From IMG/VR virus record IMGVR_UViG_3300021088_000001, positions 1 through 64,000 of that record: DNA of 64,000 nucleotides; one strand, given 5' to 3'. The stretch is from a virus. Of this stretch, positions 57,459-64,000 are shown in pieces; position 1 is the stretch's first letter, and each line of letters starts with the position of its first letter. Made by a program: the position numbers and the translations under genes. Under the pieces are notes generated by a model, which saw nothing but the letters and a program-made list of their open reading frames with translations, made no database searches and was not told the origin of the DNA.

Positions 57459-57720
57459 AACTTACCTTTCCGGTTTCAAAGAGAATTTGGCATACTCTTA
57501 TATGTCTTGAAATGCGCTCACTAGAGTCTTCATCTTGATGGTAAATATTAGTAGCTCGCGTCTGTGTGTTCCAATTATACTCCCATACCATTGTTTCTGA
57601 AAATCTACCACCATCTATGCAAGACGATTCTCTATCAATCGTACTAACAAAGAAACAACGGTCATTGTGCCATACATAACTTTTAATTAAGTCCTTGTCT
57701 GGCATGTAGTATTCACTCAT
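57445..57720 (-). CDS. Hypothetical protein
   Basis: 91 aa from ATG 57720 (GAGGG upstream). Starts MSEYYMPDKDLIKSYVW; beta-rich with two cysteines. Overlaps the upstream gene end by eight bases. No family recognised. Confidence 0.6.
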   Translation of the reverse strand: MSEYYMPDKDLIKSYVWHNDRCFFVSTIDRESSCIDGGRFSETMVWEYNWNTQTRATNIYHQDEDSSERISRHIRVCQILFETGKVSYGDN

Positions 57721-58264
57721 CAAATTGTCCCTCAACAAGTGTTACTTCCATCTTCATACAAGATACACGATTCTCATCTTTCCAAATATCTGCAGCTTCA
57801 CGAGTGGGATGTAATTCTCCTGCAACAAGTTTTCCAGCATGTTTACACACGTTTACATATCGTGCCACGGTAGTTGCTTTCTCTGGCACATTCTGGAGAT
57901 CAAGTGGATGTAGCACATTATGCCCTACATAATAACCATCTGTAGTGTAACTAGTTAAGTTTTCATGATCGCTAACATACCCTACAACTGGATAATTTCC
58001 ACGCGCACAAGAACTAAACAATTCAAATGGATTTCCAGACTTAGTTTGGAGAGGTTTTGACCAATCAATAGCCTGTGGCTCTTCTACAAGCTGGAATCGT
58101 GATGCAAGAATTTCTACAGTATCATACACAACAATATAATCTTCTTCCTTGCCATCACATTTGAATACTCTTTCAAGTACCGTGTAAATCTCATTTTCTG
58201 TCAGTGCGCTCCAACTCGGAGCATCTACGCATTTCACTCTGTCCCCAATTTTAAATTTAGACAT
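57713..58264 (-). CDS. Hypothetical protein, SH3-like start
   Basis: 183 aa from ATG 58264, with AAGGAGAGG upstream; the longer frame is rejected. FKIGDRVKCVDAPSWSALTENE at the N-terminus resembles SH3-like phage modules, and a second small domain follows. Role unknown. Confidence 0.6.
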   Translation of the reverse strand: MSKFKIGDRVKCVDAPSWSALTENEIYTVLERVFKCDGKEEDYIVVYDTVEILASRFQLVEEPQAIDWSKPLQTKSGNPFELFSSCARGNYPVVGYVSDHENLTSYTTDGYYVGHNVLHPLDLQNVPEKATTVARYVNVCKHAGKLVAGELHPTREAADIWKDENRVSCMKMEVTLVEGQFDE

Positions 58265-58286
58265 ATTCCTCTCCTTAGAGTTATCC

Positions 58287-58658
58287 TTAAAGTTGTTTCT
58301 CAATAGCAGTAGCAATCTTCTTGAATGATACGCCGCTGTCATTATGGTTATACAGTGTGTCAAATGTACCTTCGAGCTTTACGCTAGCATCTCCTGACAA
58401 TCCGGCCCATTTATACACTTCTTCAGGAGGAAGCTGCTCTTCTCCACCATACTCAAAGTTATAATCTCCAGACAGACATTCATCTTGCACGACATTATTC
58501 TGCTTACTGGCAAACTCTGGATGATGCTTAGCATGAATATTACAAAGCACTCCGAGGCAACAGAATTTGTTATCACTACTCCGCAAGACACATCGCCCTT
58601 GTTTATACTTTCCACTGCGCAATTCAGCAACCCACTCAGCTTTGATTTTTGCATACAT
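58287..58658 (-). CDS. Hypothetical protein of a common phage/bacterial family
   Basis: 123 aa, AGGAGAACT upstream. The pattern WVAELRSGKYKQG..VLR...KFCCLGVLCN (split here) is widespread in phage and prophage proteins, with a C-terminal helix. Its function is unknown in the family. First gene after the promoter at 58690-58718. Confidence 0.7.
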   Translation of the reverse strand: MYAKIKAEWVAELRSGKYKQGRCVLRSSDNKFCCLGVLCNIHAKHHPEFASKQNNVVQDECLSGDYNFEYGGEEQLPPEEVYKWAGLSGDASVKLEGTFDTLYNHNDSGVSFKKIATAIEKQL

Positions 58659-58689
58659 TTTAGTTCTCCTAATTCGTTAATATGAAGCG

Positions 58690-58718
58690 ATTATAGATTA
58701 GATTTTATGTAGTGTCAA
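58690..58718 (-). promoter_or_regulatory. Perfect-consensus promoter
   Basis: TTGACA (58718-58713), a 17-nt spacer and TATAAT (58695-58690) on the minus strand; the -35 overlaps the end of the upstream gene. Confidence 0.92.
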
Positions 58719-58939
58719 GAGATTTCAATCTCCACCTTGTCAAAAGCCTTCTGTGGAGTGGCCACAAATGGTCCTGTCACTGTGCCCTCGAAACCTCTAA
58801 TATTTAAATTACACCCAACTCCTAATGGCATATCTGCTGAAAATGTTCCTACAACATCTTGCCCATTTTTAAATACAATTTCGATATCTCCCTTACAAAC
58901 GTGAAGAATACTGATGCTGTCCCATTCTCTCGTATTCAT
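58715..58939 (-). CDS. Hypothetical beta-rich protein
   Basis: 74 aa, short strands with Gly turns (DIEIVFKNGQDVVG, IRGFEGTVTGP). Coupled by ATGA to the 59-aa gene upstream. No family recognised. Confidence 0.6.
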   Translation of the reverse strand: MNTREWDSISILHVCKGDIEIVFKNGQDVVGTFSADMPLGVGCNLNIRGFEGTVTGPFVATPQKAFDKVEIEIS

Positions 58940-59115
58940 TCCACATACTCCAGTGCTTCCTCAAGGGCTTCCATAAATTTCTCTGGGTCTAGATATTCAA
59001 TACATTTTTCAGCAGTTTCTGCCGATCCAAATCTTACATCTGTTACAACTAGCGTGGTCATAAAAGAGCGTCTAATTGCATATAGCATTGCTGCTAGAAA
59101 TTCTTGTTTTGTCAT
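58936..59115 (-). CDS. Small helical protein (59 aa)
   Basis: 59 aa, ATG 59115 to TGA 58936. Helices MTKQEFLAAMLYAIRR and FMEALEEALEYVE. It overlaps both neighbours by four bases (ATGA at each side), strong evidence for translation. Confidence 0.65.
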   Translation of the reverse strand: MTKQEFLAAMLYAIRRSFMTTLVVTDVRFGSAETAEKCIEYLDPEKFMEALEEALEYVE

Positions 59116-59297
59116 TTCAGTTTTCCTTCCTTTTTAAGATTTTCTATATCAGCAGCTATAAATGCAAATGGTAGGCATGTTACTCCAAAAAAGATAATAG
59201 CAAATAACCACGGAGAATAATTTATAATAGCAATAATTCCATAAAAAGCACCAATTACTCCAAAGAATATAATCAGAAACCATTTAATAATAATCAT
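59112..59297 (-). CDS. Small membrane protein (61 aa)
   Basis: 61 aa from ATG 59297 (a GTG at 59300 is an alternative). Two hydrophobic segments (about 2-25 and 30-48) and a Lys-rich cytoplasmic-type tail. Coupled to both neighbours. Confidence 0.6.
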   Translation of the reverse strand: MIIIKWFLIIFFGVIGAFYGIIAIINYSPWLFAIIFFGVTCLPFAFIAADIENLKKEGKLK

Positions 59298-59461
59298 CAC
59301 AGCACCCCAAATATACGTTTAAAACTTTCCCACAAGCTAGGCTTGAAATAGCCATAAGGAATCTCACTCATTCGTTTGCTACTGTTAATTGGAGTGCAAG
59401 CAAAGCGGATACCTTTACTTTGAAGTTTATCCATTCGATTATTGAAAGCGTGGTCAGTCAT
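59297..59461 (-). CDS. Small basic protein (54 aa, start uncertain)
   Basis: 54 aa from ATG 59461 with AAAGGAAG upstream. An in-frame ATG at 59533 also has AAGGAAA and would give 78 aa, so two forms are possible. Basic and Phe-rich at the end (SLWESFKRIFGVL). No family recognised. Confidence 0.5.
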   Translation of the reverse strand: MTDHAFNNRMDKLQSKGIRFACTPINSSKRMSEIPYGYFKPSLWESFKRIFGVL

Positions 59462-59587
59462 ATTTATCTTCCTTTTGTGAGTTTTTAATATTCTAGGTTC
59501 AATTCCTTGACTTCTAGGGCTTATAATGAACATTTTGTATTTCCTTTTCATTTAGAAAGCATGCTTATTTATTTAGAAAGAGAGCCT

Positions 59588-59616
59588 AGTTTAGATTATT
59601 TTAGATTTCTTGTCAA
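59588..59616 (-). promoter_or_regulatory. Sigma70-type promoter
   Basis: TTGACA (59616-59611), a 17-nt spacer and TAAACT (59593-59588) on the minus strand, overlapping the end of the upstream gene. Confidence 0.7.
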
Positions 59617-59969
59617 TACTCTAGAGCTTCGTAATGCAAAATAAGTTTATCAACAAGTTTTAGACGTTCTTTCTGTATTCTAACAGGCGTAGCACTTAGT
59701 GGCACTTTACCACTACTGCGTAGATATACAGCGTAGTCATCATATTTTCCAAGATGTCCCTTGACTAGATCTACCAGTTCATCTTTCACATCTATATATC
59801 CTATCATACAACTATCTGAATATTTGGAGTGGTATTTGCATATAGCAGATCTAATGGCGAAACAAATATATTCTTCGTAAGTCTCGTCCCAGTCATCACT
59901 GTCAACGCCATCCCACAACATTATTCTTACACAGTGCAGCACATCTAGATGCTTTTTATAATCACTCAT
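59613..59969 (-). CDS. Hypothetical protein, paralogue of 59962-60321
   Basis: 118 aa from ATG 59969 (overlaps the upstream TGA). The segments YEEYICFAIRSAICKY and RLKLVDKLILHYE align with EEYVCFAVTKATD and RWMLIEALIDYYE of the adjacent gene, so the two are tandem paralogues. Helical, acidic. Function unknown. Confidence 0.6.
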   Translation of the reverse strand: MSDYKKHLDVLHCVRIMLWDGVDSDDWDETYEEYICFAIRSAICKYHSKYSDSCMIGYIDVKDELVDLVKGHLGKYDDYAVYLRSSGKVPLSATPVRIQKERLKLVDKLILHYEALEY

Positions 59970-60321
59970 TTTCCATATCCTCATAATAGTCAATCAGGGC
60001 TTCAATAAGCATCCAGCGTTGGCATTGGACTTCATAAAAGTTATAGTCAGGTCCGAGGTTTAAAATTCGTTTACTAATAAGAAGGTCATCATAATATGCA
60101 TATGCTTTCAACACACTTTTAATCTTATTCTCTATCTTGAATGAAGCTTCATAGACCTCAAGAGAATTAATATGTGTTAAAGAACGTGTAATCATATCTG
60201 TTGCTTTAGTCACTGCAAAGCAAACATACTCTTCTTTAGATTTATCTTCAAGACTGCCATCTGCTAATAGCTCTTTTGCTGTCTCAAGTATCTCTCTGTA
60301 TACTGAATAACTCTTCTTCAT
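59962..60321 (-). CDS. Hypothetical protein, paralogue of 59613-59969
   Basis: 119 aa, AAGGAGGG upstream of ATG 60321. It is among the first genes of the leftward early region. Helical, with the same EEYxCFA and C-terminal L(I/D)xYYE pattern as its neighbour. No known domain. Confidence 0.6.
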   Translation of the reverse strand: MKKSYSVYREILETAKELLADGSLEDKSKEEYVCFAVTKATDMITRSLTHINSLEVYEASFKIENKIKSVLKAYAYYDDLLISKRILNLGPDYNFYEVQCQRWMLIEALIDYYEDMENE

Positions 60322-60437
60322 ATCGCCCTCCTTAAATTAGTAGCCCTAATTATTTCATATATTTTTGTAATTGTAAAGTGTTTTATTAGGATATATGTAA
60401 TTTGTAAAATATACTTTACATTATGTAGCTTGAAATT

Positions 60438-60527
60438 TTAACCCCTTTCAAATTTGAACAAGAAAAGTACCCAAAAATATAATTTCATAATTCTCTTAGC
60501 CAACCCGGTACGCAAAGTCATTTTCAT
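60438..60527 (-). CDS. Micro-ORF: 29-aa basic hydrophobic peptide
   Basis: 29 aa, ATG 60527 to TAA 60438. Basic N-terminal half (MTLRTGLAKRIMK) and an aromatic hydrophobic end (LYFWVLFLFKFERG). No good ribosome-binding site; it follows the 46-aa ORF by 12 bases. Could be a small membrane-active peptide or chance. Confidence 0.3.
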   Translation of the reverse strand: MKMTLRTGLAKRIMKLYFWVLFLFKFERG

Positions 60528-60539
60528 TTCTGGTCTACC

Positions 60540-60680
60540 CTATCTAGGTAGAGTGACAACATTCTTTAAAGAAAGATTACCAGAATAAAACATTTCTGGA
60601 TTACAAGATTGCTTCCAGATAACACTATCGGTTTCTGGTTTCAATAGGAAATTCCTATCGTAGCTGGCGAGCATTGGCAT
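60540..60680 (-). CDS. Small ORF (46 aa) in the early leader
   Basis: 46 aa, ATG 60680 to TAG 60540, with AAGGGAG eight bases upstream. Sequence begins MPMLASYDRNFLLKPETDS and has no repeats. It is the first translatable ORF after the leftward promoter 60802-60830. It contains the palindromic ATAGGAA/TTCCTAT. Coding status is probable but unproven. Confidence 0.45.
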   Translation of the reverse strand: MPMLASYDRNFLLKPETDSVIWKQSCNPEMFYSGNLSLKNVVTLPR

Positions 60681-60801
60681 AAGGTAACTCCCTTCGGTAG
60701 TTCTTTCATTTTGGCAATAGTGGGTTATACCTACAATTTTGTAGGTATATTATAAAGTAAGCGCGCAGGGGGTACGCTCGGTCGCTTTGCTCCGTGAAAG
60801 A

Positions 60802-60830
60802 ATAATAGCTTAGCTAGTGAACTAAGTCAA
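60802..60830 (-). promoter_or_regulatory. Leftward early promoter
   Basis: TTGACT (60830-60825), a 17-nt spacer and TATTAT (60807-60802) on the minus strand, leading into the 46-aa ORF and the whole leftward region. Confidence 0.75.
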
Positions 60831-61060
60831 CATGTATTTTGTGGAAGTTTTACAACAGAAAGTCATTTAGCCATAGCTCGGCGCTCGCGAGACGAAGCCC
60901 GTATTGCAAGAGTAGGAGATAGTGCGAAGGCTGTCAAGCGTTATTTACTGCACAGCGAATAACATACTTTTGCATAGTAACTACATGCATGTTATCGTGC
61001 ACTATATAGACTAACCTCCGGCATAAAATTAACATTTGTGAATTTGTACCGAAATACAGC

Positions 61061-61089
61061 TTGCATTCTGTCTGAAAGTGTTCTATCAT
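61061..61089 (+). promoter_or_regulatory. Possible rightward early promoter
   Basis: TTGCAT 61061-61066, a 17-nt spacer and TATCAT 61084-61089. Weaker than others here, but the only spaced pair before the rightward genes. It would leave a leader of about 270 bases. Confidence 0.4.
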
Positions 61090-61367
61090 TCCCTTACTCG
61101 CTCCACGGAGTGAATAGAAACAAGCAGACAAGTAAGCTAGTAAGACATGGAAGCCGTCTTTTAATTCACGTTACGGGCCTAGCTGAAAGAATGAATGTTT
61201 CGAGAGCAGTTTGTTAGCATATGCACTATCATTGAAGCTTGCATAGAGTCGTCAACAAATAGGTACTATTATGTGAATCTTGAGAGGTGGCAACCTAAAG
61301 TTGCGAACATGATGCTGTTGCCCGATCAGCGCAGAAAACGGGTATCTTTTTCTAATTGGAGTTAATT

Positions 61368-61550
61368 ATGCAAACACACGGCTTGACTCACTATCTTGTA
61401 AAATGGGAGATTGATGTATGGGCATATGACCCAACTAGCGCGGCAATTGAGGCTCTTCAGATTCAACGTGATGCAGACTCAAGCGCTACAGTATTTGAAG
61501 TAGTGACAGGTAACACAAGTGTCGCTGTTGATTTGGAGGGCTATGTATAA
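61368..61550 (+). CDS. Small hypothetical protein, first rightward gene
   Basis: 60 aa from ATG 61368, with GGAGTTAATT upstream (start at 61356 rejected). The pattern LVKWEIDVWAYDPTSAAIEAL is that of small phage proteins with a beta-alpha fold. Function unknown. Confidence 0.65.
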   Translation: MQTHGLTHYLVKWEIDVWAYDPTSAAIEALQIQRDADSSATVFEVVTGNTSVAVDLEGYV

Positions 61551-61731
61551 ACTTCGATTCCTAAATGGCCTATGGCGCGTGCTATCTGTCACAAGTGACA
61601 GGATTCAATTTTCTAGTGCTAGTCGAAAGACGGCAAGAGAATGGCTAGATGCTAATGAGCCATTACCAATGACTGCGCATGATATTCTTAACAAAGAAAT
61701 TGGTTATAATATTTGGAGTAAGCCTGTATGA
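61543..61731 (+). CDS. Small basic hypothetical protein
   Basis: 62 aa from ATG 61543, eight-base overlap with the previous gene; GGAGG sits just upstream. Basic N-terminal half, Trp-containing. ATGA overlap with the next gene. No family recognised. Confidence 0.55.
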   Translation: MYKLRFLNGLWRVLSVTSDRIQFSSASRKTAREWLDANEPLPMTAHDILNKEIGYNIWSKPV

Positions 61732-62105
61732 AAATCATTTGTTCGGCGTTTAGAGAAAAATGTAATTCTAGTGCAAATGCCTTGTGCACAGCTGATTTGA
61801 TTCAGTTATTCGCCGATGAATACCAAGCGAGTGTTGAACTGTGTATTGGGCATTATTGTGGGAAGAAAGAAATTTCACTGATTATCACAAATCTAACTGA
61901 AGTTAGATTATCTTGCGCAGCCAAGGAAATTTGCAAGAAATTTCATCAAGAATATTGCTATTGCGAAGTCAATGGAGATAGCTATATTTATTGGGCAGAT
62001 AAAGAGATTGTGCAAGGGCTCGGCAAAGAATATATAGGCCCCGATAACGGTTATCAAGGCAACAGAACAGAGCTACTAGACGGCAGAATTATTTATTGCG
62101 CATAG
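61728..62105 (+). CDS. Cys-rich hypothetical protein
   Basis: 125 aa, coupled to the preceding gene. About ten cysteines spread over the sequence, a C-terminal GLGKEYIGPDNGYQGNRTE segment. No zinc pattern is clear. Function unknown. Confidence 0.6.
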   Translation: MKIICSAFREKCNSSANALCTADLIQLFADEYQASVELCIGHYCGKKEISLIITNLTEVRLSCAAKEICKKFHQEYCYCEVNGDSYIYWADKEIVQGLGKEYIGPDNGYQGNRTELLDGRIIYCA

Positions 62106-62107
62106 GC

Positions 62108-62136
62108 TTGACAAGGAATAGTCAATAGCCTATATT
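62108..62136 (+). promoter_or_regulatory. Sigma70-type promoter
   Basis: TTGACA 62108-62113, a 17-nt spacer and TATATT 62131-62136, just after the stop of the previous gene and 32 bases before ATG 62168. Confidence 0.82.
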
Positions 62137-62167
62137 GAAGCATCACAACACACTTTGAAAGAATCGA

Positions 62168-62350
62168 ATGTTCTCACTCTTTAATAACCTAGCACCCTAT
62201 GTTGTCAGGAATGACCAATTCTCTAAACAGCATCATTGCTGGACATACCAGAGTGCCCTAGAATGGCTTAAATGCTACGATAGCACTGTTTTCGGGCAAA
62301 CGTGCATACACACATCTAATGGCGAACTAATCGCCTCTAAGGAGCATTAA
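62168..62350 (+). CDS. Small hypothetical protein
   Basis: 60 aa. GAAAG is the only upstream purine run. HHCWTYQSALEWLKCYD helix in the middle. Its stop abuts the next ATG. Function unknown. Confidence 0.55.
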   Translation: MFSLFNNLAPYVVRNDQFSKQHHCWTYQSALEWLKCYDSTVFGQTCIHTSNGELIASKEH

Positions 62351-62557
62351 ATGAGCTTGAGTGATGAAATCAGGTATGATGCAGAGCGTGTTAAGATTTC
62401 TACAATTGGTGTTGAAAATATGTCTGATGATGTTTTCAAAGTGCTATGTAGCTATAAGGCTCTAGGTTTAAATGTCAAAGAATATCTGTGTGAGATGACA
62501 CTAAGTCAATTGCAACTACTCATGCTCTTTGTTGCAGAAGCTGAAGAGTCATGCTAA
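62351..62557 (+). CDS. Small acidic helical protein
   Basis: 68 aa, AAGGAG upstream. Helical, acidic. Overlaps the next gene by seven bases. No family recognised. Confidence 0.6.
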   Translation: MSLSDEIRYDAERVKISTIGVENMSDDVFKVLCSYKALGLNVKEYLCEMTLSQLQLLMLFVAEAEESC

Positions 62558-62751
62558 TCCACGCAATGCCAAATTTCATTGACTTCGCCTCTGCAATGCG
62601 CTATTATGCAGCTATGGGATTTACAAAGGATGATGTGCAGAATAAAATCATCCTGCGAGAAATCTACATTGGCAAGCCTTCAATGCCGAAAGACGGATTC
62701 ATTACGTTAAACAAAGCTGGACAATATGAGGTGTGTTATAATGAAGCATGA
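62551..62751 (+). CDS. Small hypothetical protein
   Basis: 66 aa, start overlapping the previous stop; GAAGAG is upstream. Mixed fold with a C-terminal FITLNKAGQYEV strand. Overlaps the next gene by 11 bases. Confidence 0.55.
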   Translation: MLIHAMPNFIDFASAMRYYAAMGFTKDDVQNKIILREIYIGKPSMPKDGFITLNKAGQYEVCYNEA

Positions 62752-62926
62752 CAAAGATAATGACATTTCCATTAGCATCAAGGGAAATTCTGTGCAAAGT
62801 AACTCTGGTGCAATTCAGTCAGAGCGCCGGATTGTGAAACTTAGGAAAGAGCGGGAATATACAGAAAGCCAAGGGAAGAGATGGAAACGTACAGATAAGC
62901 GTCAACAATTTAATGAGGATGAATAA
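62741..62926 (+). CDS. Small highly charged protein
   Basis: 61 aa from ATG 62741 with GAGGTG upstream. Lys/Arg/Glu-rich, probably disordered at the ends (KRWKRTDKRQQFNEDE). May bind nucleic acid. Confidence 0.6.
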   Translation: MKHDKDNDISISIKGNSVQSNSGAIQSERRIVKLRKEREYTESQGKRWKRTDKRQQFNEDE

Positions 62927-62927
62927 C

Positions 62928-63086
62928 ATGACAATTGCAGATGTGAGAGATGCTTTTAGCGAGTGGTATTTTAAGCGATATCATGTTGCGCCAGATTTGA
63001 CAGACACAAAGGATAAAAGCTTGTATGCAGCATATTTAGCTGGATGCTCATTGATTATCAATAACATTGACAAGATTGGAGCATAG
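62928..63086 (+). CDS. Small protein (52 aa)
   Basis: 52 aa, ATG 62928 to TAG 63086. GAGGATG is upstream, inside the previous gene's end. It begins MTIADVRDAFSEWYFKRY, a helix typical of small phage proteins. One base precedes the next ATG. Confidence 0.6.
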   Translation: MTIADVRDAFSEWYFKRYHVAPDLTDTKDKSLYAAYLAGCSLIINNIDKIGA

Positions 63087-63087
63087 T

Positions 63088-63282
63088 ATGATAGAATGCA
63101 TTTGGCTAGTGTTTGTTATTTGCACAGCGCAATTGTTGTATGCGTTAAATATCTTGCGGACAAGTAAGGTAGGGCCATTTGAATGGGAAGCTGTGCGAGA
63201 TGCATTAGCAATTTCACAAATTGCATTTCCATTGTTTATTGTTTCACTTCTTTCATTAGTGATTTATTACATTTGGGGTTAA
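63088..63282 (+). CDS. Small membrane protein (64 aa)
   Basis: 64 aa from ATG 63088 with GGAGCATAGT upstream. Two hydrophobic segments (about 2-20 and 42-62) around a charged loop. Function unknown; early phage membrane proteins may alter host envelope functions. Confidence 0.6.
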   Translation: MIECIWLVFVICTAQLLYALNILRTSKVGPFEWEAVRDALAISQIAFPLFIVSLLSLVIYYIWG

Positions 63283-63283
63283 A

Positions 63284-63454
63284 ATGTTGCATAAGAATTT
63301 CAAAGTGTTTGTTCCGGCTGATGTACGTGAGAAATTACATGCATTAGCTGAATTAGGAATTGATTTTATTAATGATGCAGCCCGTGAGAAGTTGGCTAGC
63401 GCAGAGGATGTGCATGTTATCGTGAGAAATACGCCAAGGATTTATATTGCTTGA
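63284..63454 (+). CDS. Small protein (56 aa)
   Basis: 56 aa, ATG 63284 to TGA 63454, GGGG upstream. Starts MLHKNFKVFVPADVREKLHAL; beta-alpha-beta appearance with a C-terminal VIVRNTPRIYIA strand. Begins one base after the previous stop. Confidence 0.6.
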   Translation: MLHKNFKVFVPADVREKLHALAELGIDFINDAAREKLASAEDVHVIVRNTPRIYIA

Positions 63455-63479
63455 CAATTAGTGTAGATGATTTTATGCT
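63451..63479 (+). promoter_or_regulatory. Sigma70-type promoter
   Basis: TTGACA 63451-63456, a 17-nt spacer and TATGCT 63474-63479, ahead of ATG 63533. The TTG also opens a 26-codon frame to 63531; the promoter reading is preferred. Confidence 0.65.
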
Positions 63480-63532
63480 TATGTCTAATCAAGAAATTAT
63501 TGACAATGTTACATTGAAAAGGAATGTGTGAA

Positions 63533-63955
63533 ATGTCTAACCAAATTAGCAATACAGATGATGTGATTGATAGCCGCGATGTTATTCGGCGGATAGAGGA
63601 GCTTGAAGAGGAGTTGACAGCTTTGCAAGGTGTATATGACGATACAGATTCCAGAGAAGCCCAAACTGATGTCGAAACATGGTTAAATGATAACAATGAA
63701 GAGTTGCAAACATTAAAGGCTCTTGCTGAAGAGTGCAAAGGCTATGGCGATTGGGAACACGGAGAAACATTGATACATCGTGATTATTTTGTCAAGTATA
63801 TCGAGGAACTTATTGATGATTGTTATAGACTACCTAAGCAAGATGGATGGCCTTATTACCATTTGATAATGGATTATGAAGCTGCTGCTAGGGAAGCTGA
63901 GCAGGGTTATAATTGTGTGGAGTTTGATGGACAGGAATACTTGATTAGGGCTTAG
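63533..63955 (+). CDS. Hypothetical protein of a widespread phage family
   Basis: 140 aa from ATG 63533 with AAGG upstream. N-terminal coiled coil (RRIEELEEELTALQ) and a C-terminal domain with GDWEHGETLIHRDYFVKYIEE (split here) and AAREAEQGYNCVEFDGQEY, a pattern found in many phage hypothetical proteins. Acidic. No function is established. The last 45 bases of the window hold no feature I can support. Confidence 0.65.
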   Translation: MSNQISNTDDVIDSRDVIRRIEELEEELTALQGVYDDTDSREAQTDVETWLNDNNEELQTLKALAEECKGYGDWEHGETLIHRDYFVKYIEELIDDCYRLPKQDGWPYYHLIMDYEAAAREAEQGYNCVEFDGQEYLIRA

Positions 63956-64000
63956 GACTCGAATACAAGCTCTAGGCTGCGTTAATTCAGGTGAGTTGAT

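Larger units (their letters stand above)
60681..61367. other. Divergent control region, candidate replication origin
   Basis: About 690 bases without a supported gene. It holds the leftward promoter (60802-60830) and a possible second one (TTGACA 60937-60932, TACTCT 60914-60909). A 9-bp hairpin TATACCTAC/GTAGGTATA (60726-60749) and the palindrome ACATGCATGT near 60982-60991 are present. In the rightward leader GGCAAC can pair with either GTTGC or GTTGCC (about 61290-61322). Strand switch, inverted repeats and lack of genes suggest an origin/early control region. Confidence 0.5.

Noticed and set aside
60934-61131. 65-codon minus-strand ORF in the control region
   Set aside because: No ribosome-binding site; covers palindromes and promoter-like sites; composition unlike neighbours.
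63451-63531. 26-codon TTG-initiated ORF
   Set aside because: Its TTG is the start of a TTGACA -35 box with a 17-nt spaced -10, which explains the sequence better.
1-64000. CRISPR array, integrase, lysogeny repressor or insertion sequence
   Set aside because: No regularly spaced repeats, tyrosine or large serine integrase, CI-type repressor or transposase was found. The serine recombinase is of the small resolvase/invertase type.

Overview
The window is about 64 kb of a low-GC, tailed double-stranded DNA phage with a long non-contractile tail (siphovirus-like). The host is very probably Gram-negative. Three things support this: a nested Rz/Rz1 spanin pair beside a GH19 endolysin, many sigma70-type promoters (TTGACA, a 17-nt spacer, TATAAT-like), and CCA-encoding tRNA genes. 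I saw no integrase, CI-type repressor or CRISPR array, so a lytic lifestyle is likely. The species cannot be named from the sequence alone.

Layout. 1-1090 (+) is the end of a tail-fibre/virion cluster. 1129-3249 (-) is a short leftward operon with a serine recombinase. 3283-3353 holds divergent promoters. 3400-4752 (+) encodes a papain-like cysteine-peptidase/DUF4214 protein. 4816-7868 (+) holds a possible small terminase, a roughly 1.2-kb RNA unit (structured RNA with a hammerhead-like core, tRNA-Gly, a class II tRNA-like gene, a 72-aa ORF and a second structured module) and the large terminase. 7956-17008 is the head, connector and tail module (portal, XkdF-type protease, scaffold, decoration, lambda gpE-like capsid, completion proteins, tail tube, tail chaperones). 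17020-26140 carries a homing-type endonuclease, a 1745-aa tape measure and distal tail/fibre proteins. 26174-28368 is lysis. 28643-29746 is a glycine-zipper protein.

From 29790 to 60680 nearly everything is leftward: many small accessory genes, a class II ribonucleotide reductase split by a group I intron, metallophosphatase, 5'-3' exonuclease, SSB, tRNA-Met and tRNA-Arg, a family A DNA polymerase encoded as two overlapping ORFs, HD and MazG-type nucleotide hydrolases, a DUF5664-type protein, primase-helicase, ThyX, a SpoT-like HD hydrolase, an SleB-like hydrolase and an RNA ligase. A divergent control region (about 60.68-61.37 kb) separates this from small rightward, probably early, genes (61.37-63.96 kb).

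The replication genes form a self-sufficient T7-like replisome (split PolA, primase-helicase, SSB, exonuclease) fed by a nucleotide module (class II RNR, ThyX, HD and MazG enzymes). An RNA module (at least four tRNAs, RNA ligase, structured RNA) is also present. Selfish elements are abundant: five homing-type endonuclease genes and one group I intron. The most unusual items are the structured RNA/tRNA/hammerhead-like locus at 5182-6420, the intron placed in the codon for the probable catalytic cysteine of the reductase, the split DNA polymerase, and the peptidase-DUF4214 protein.
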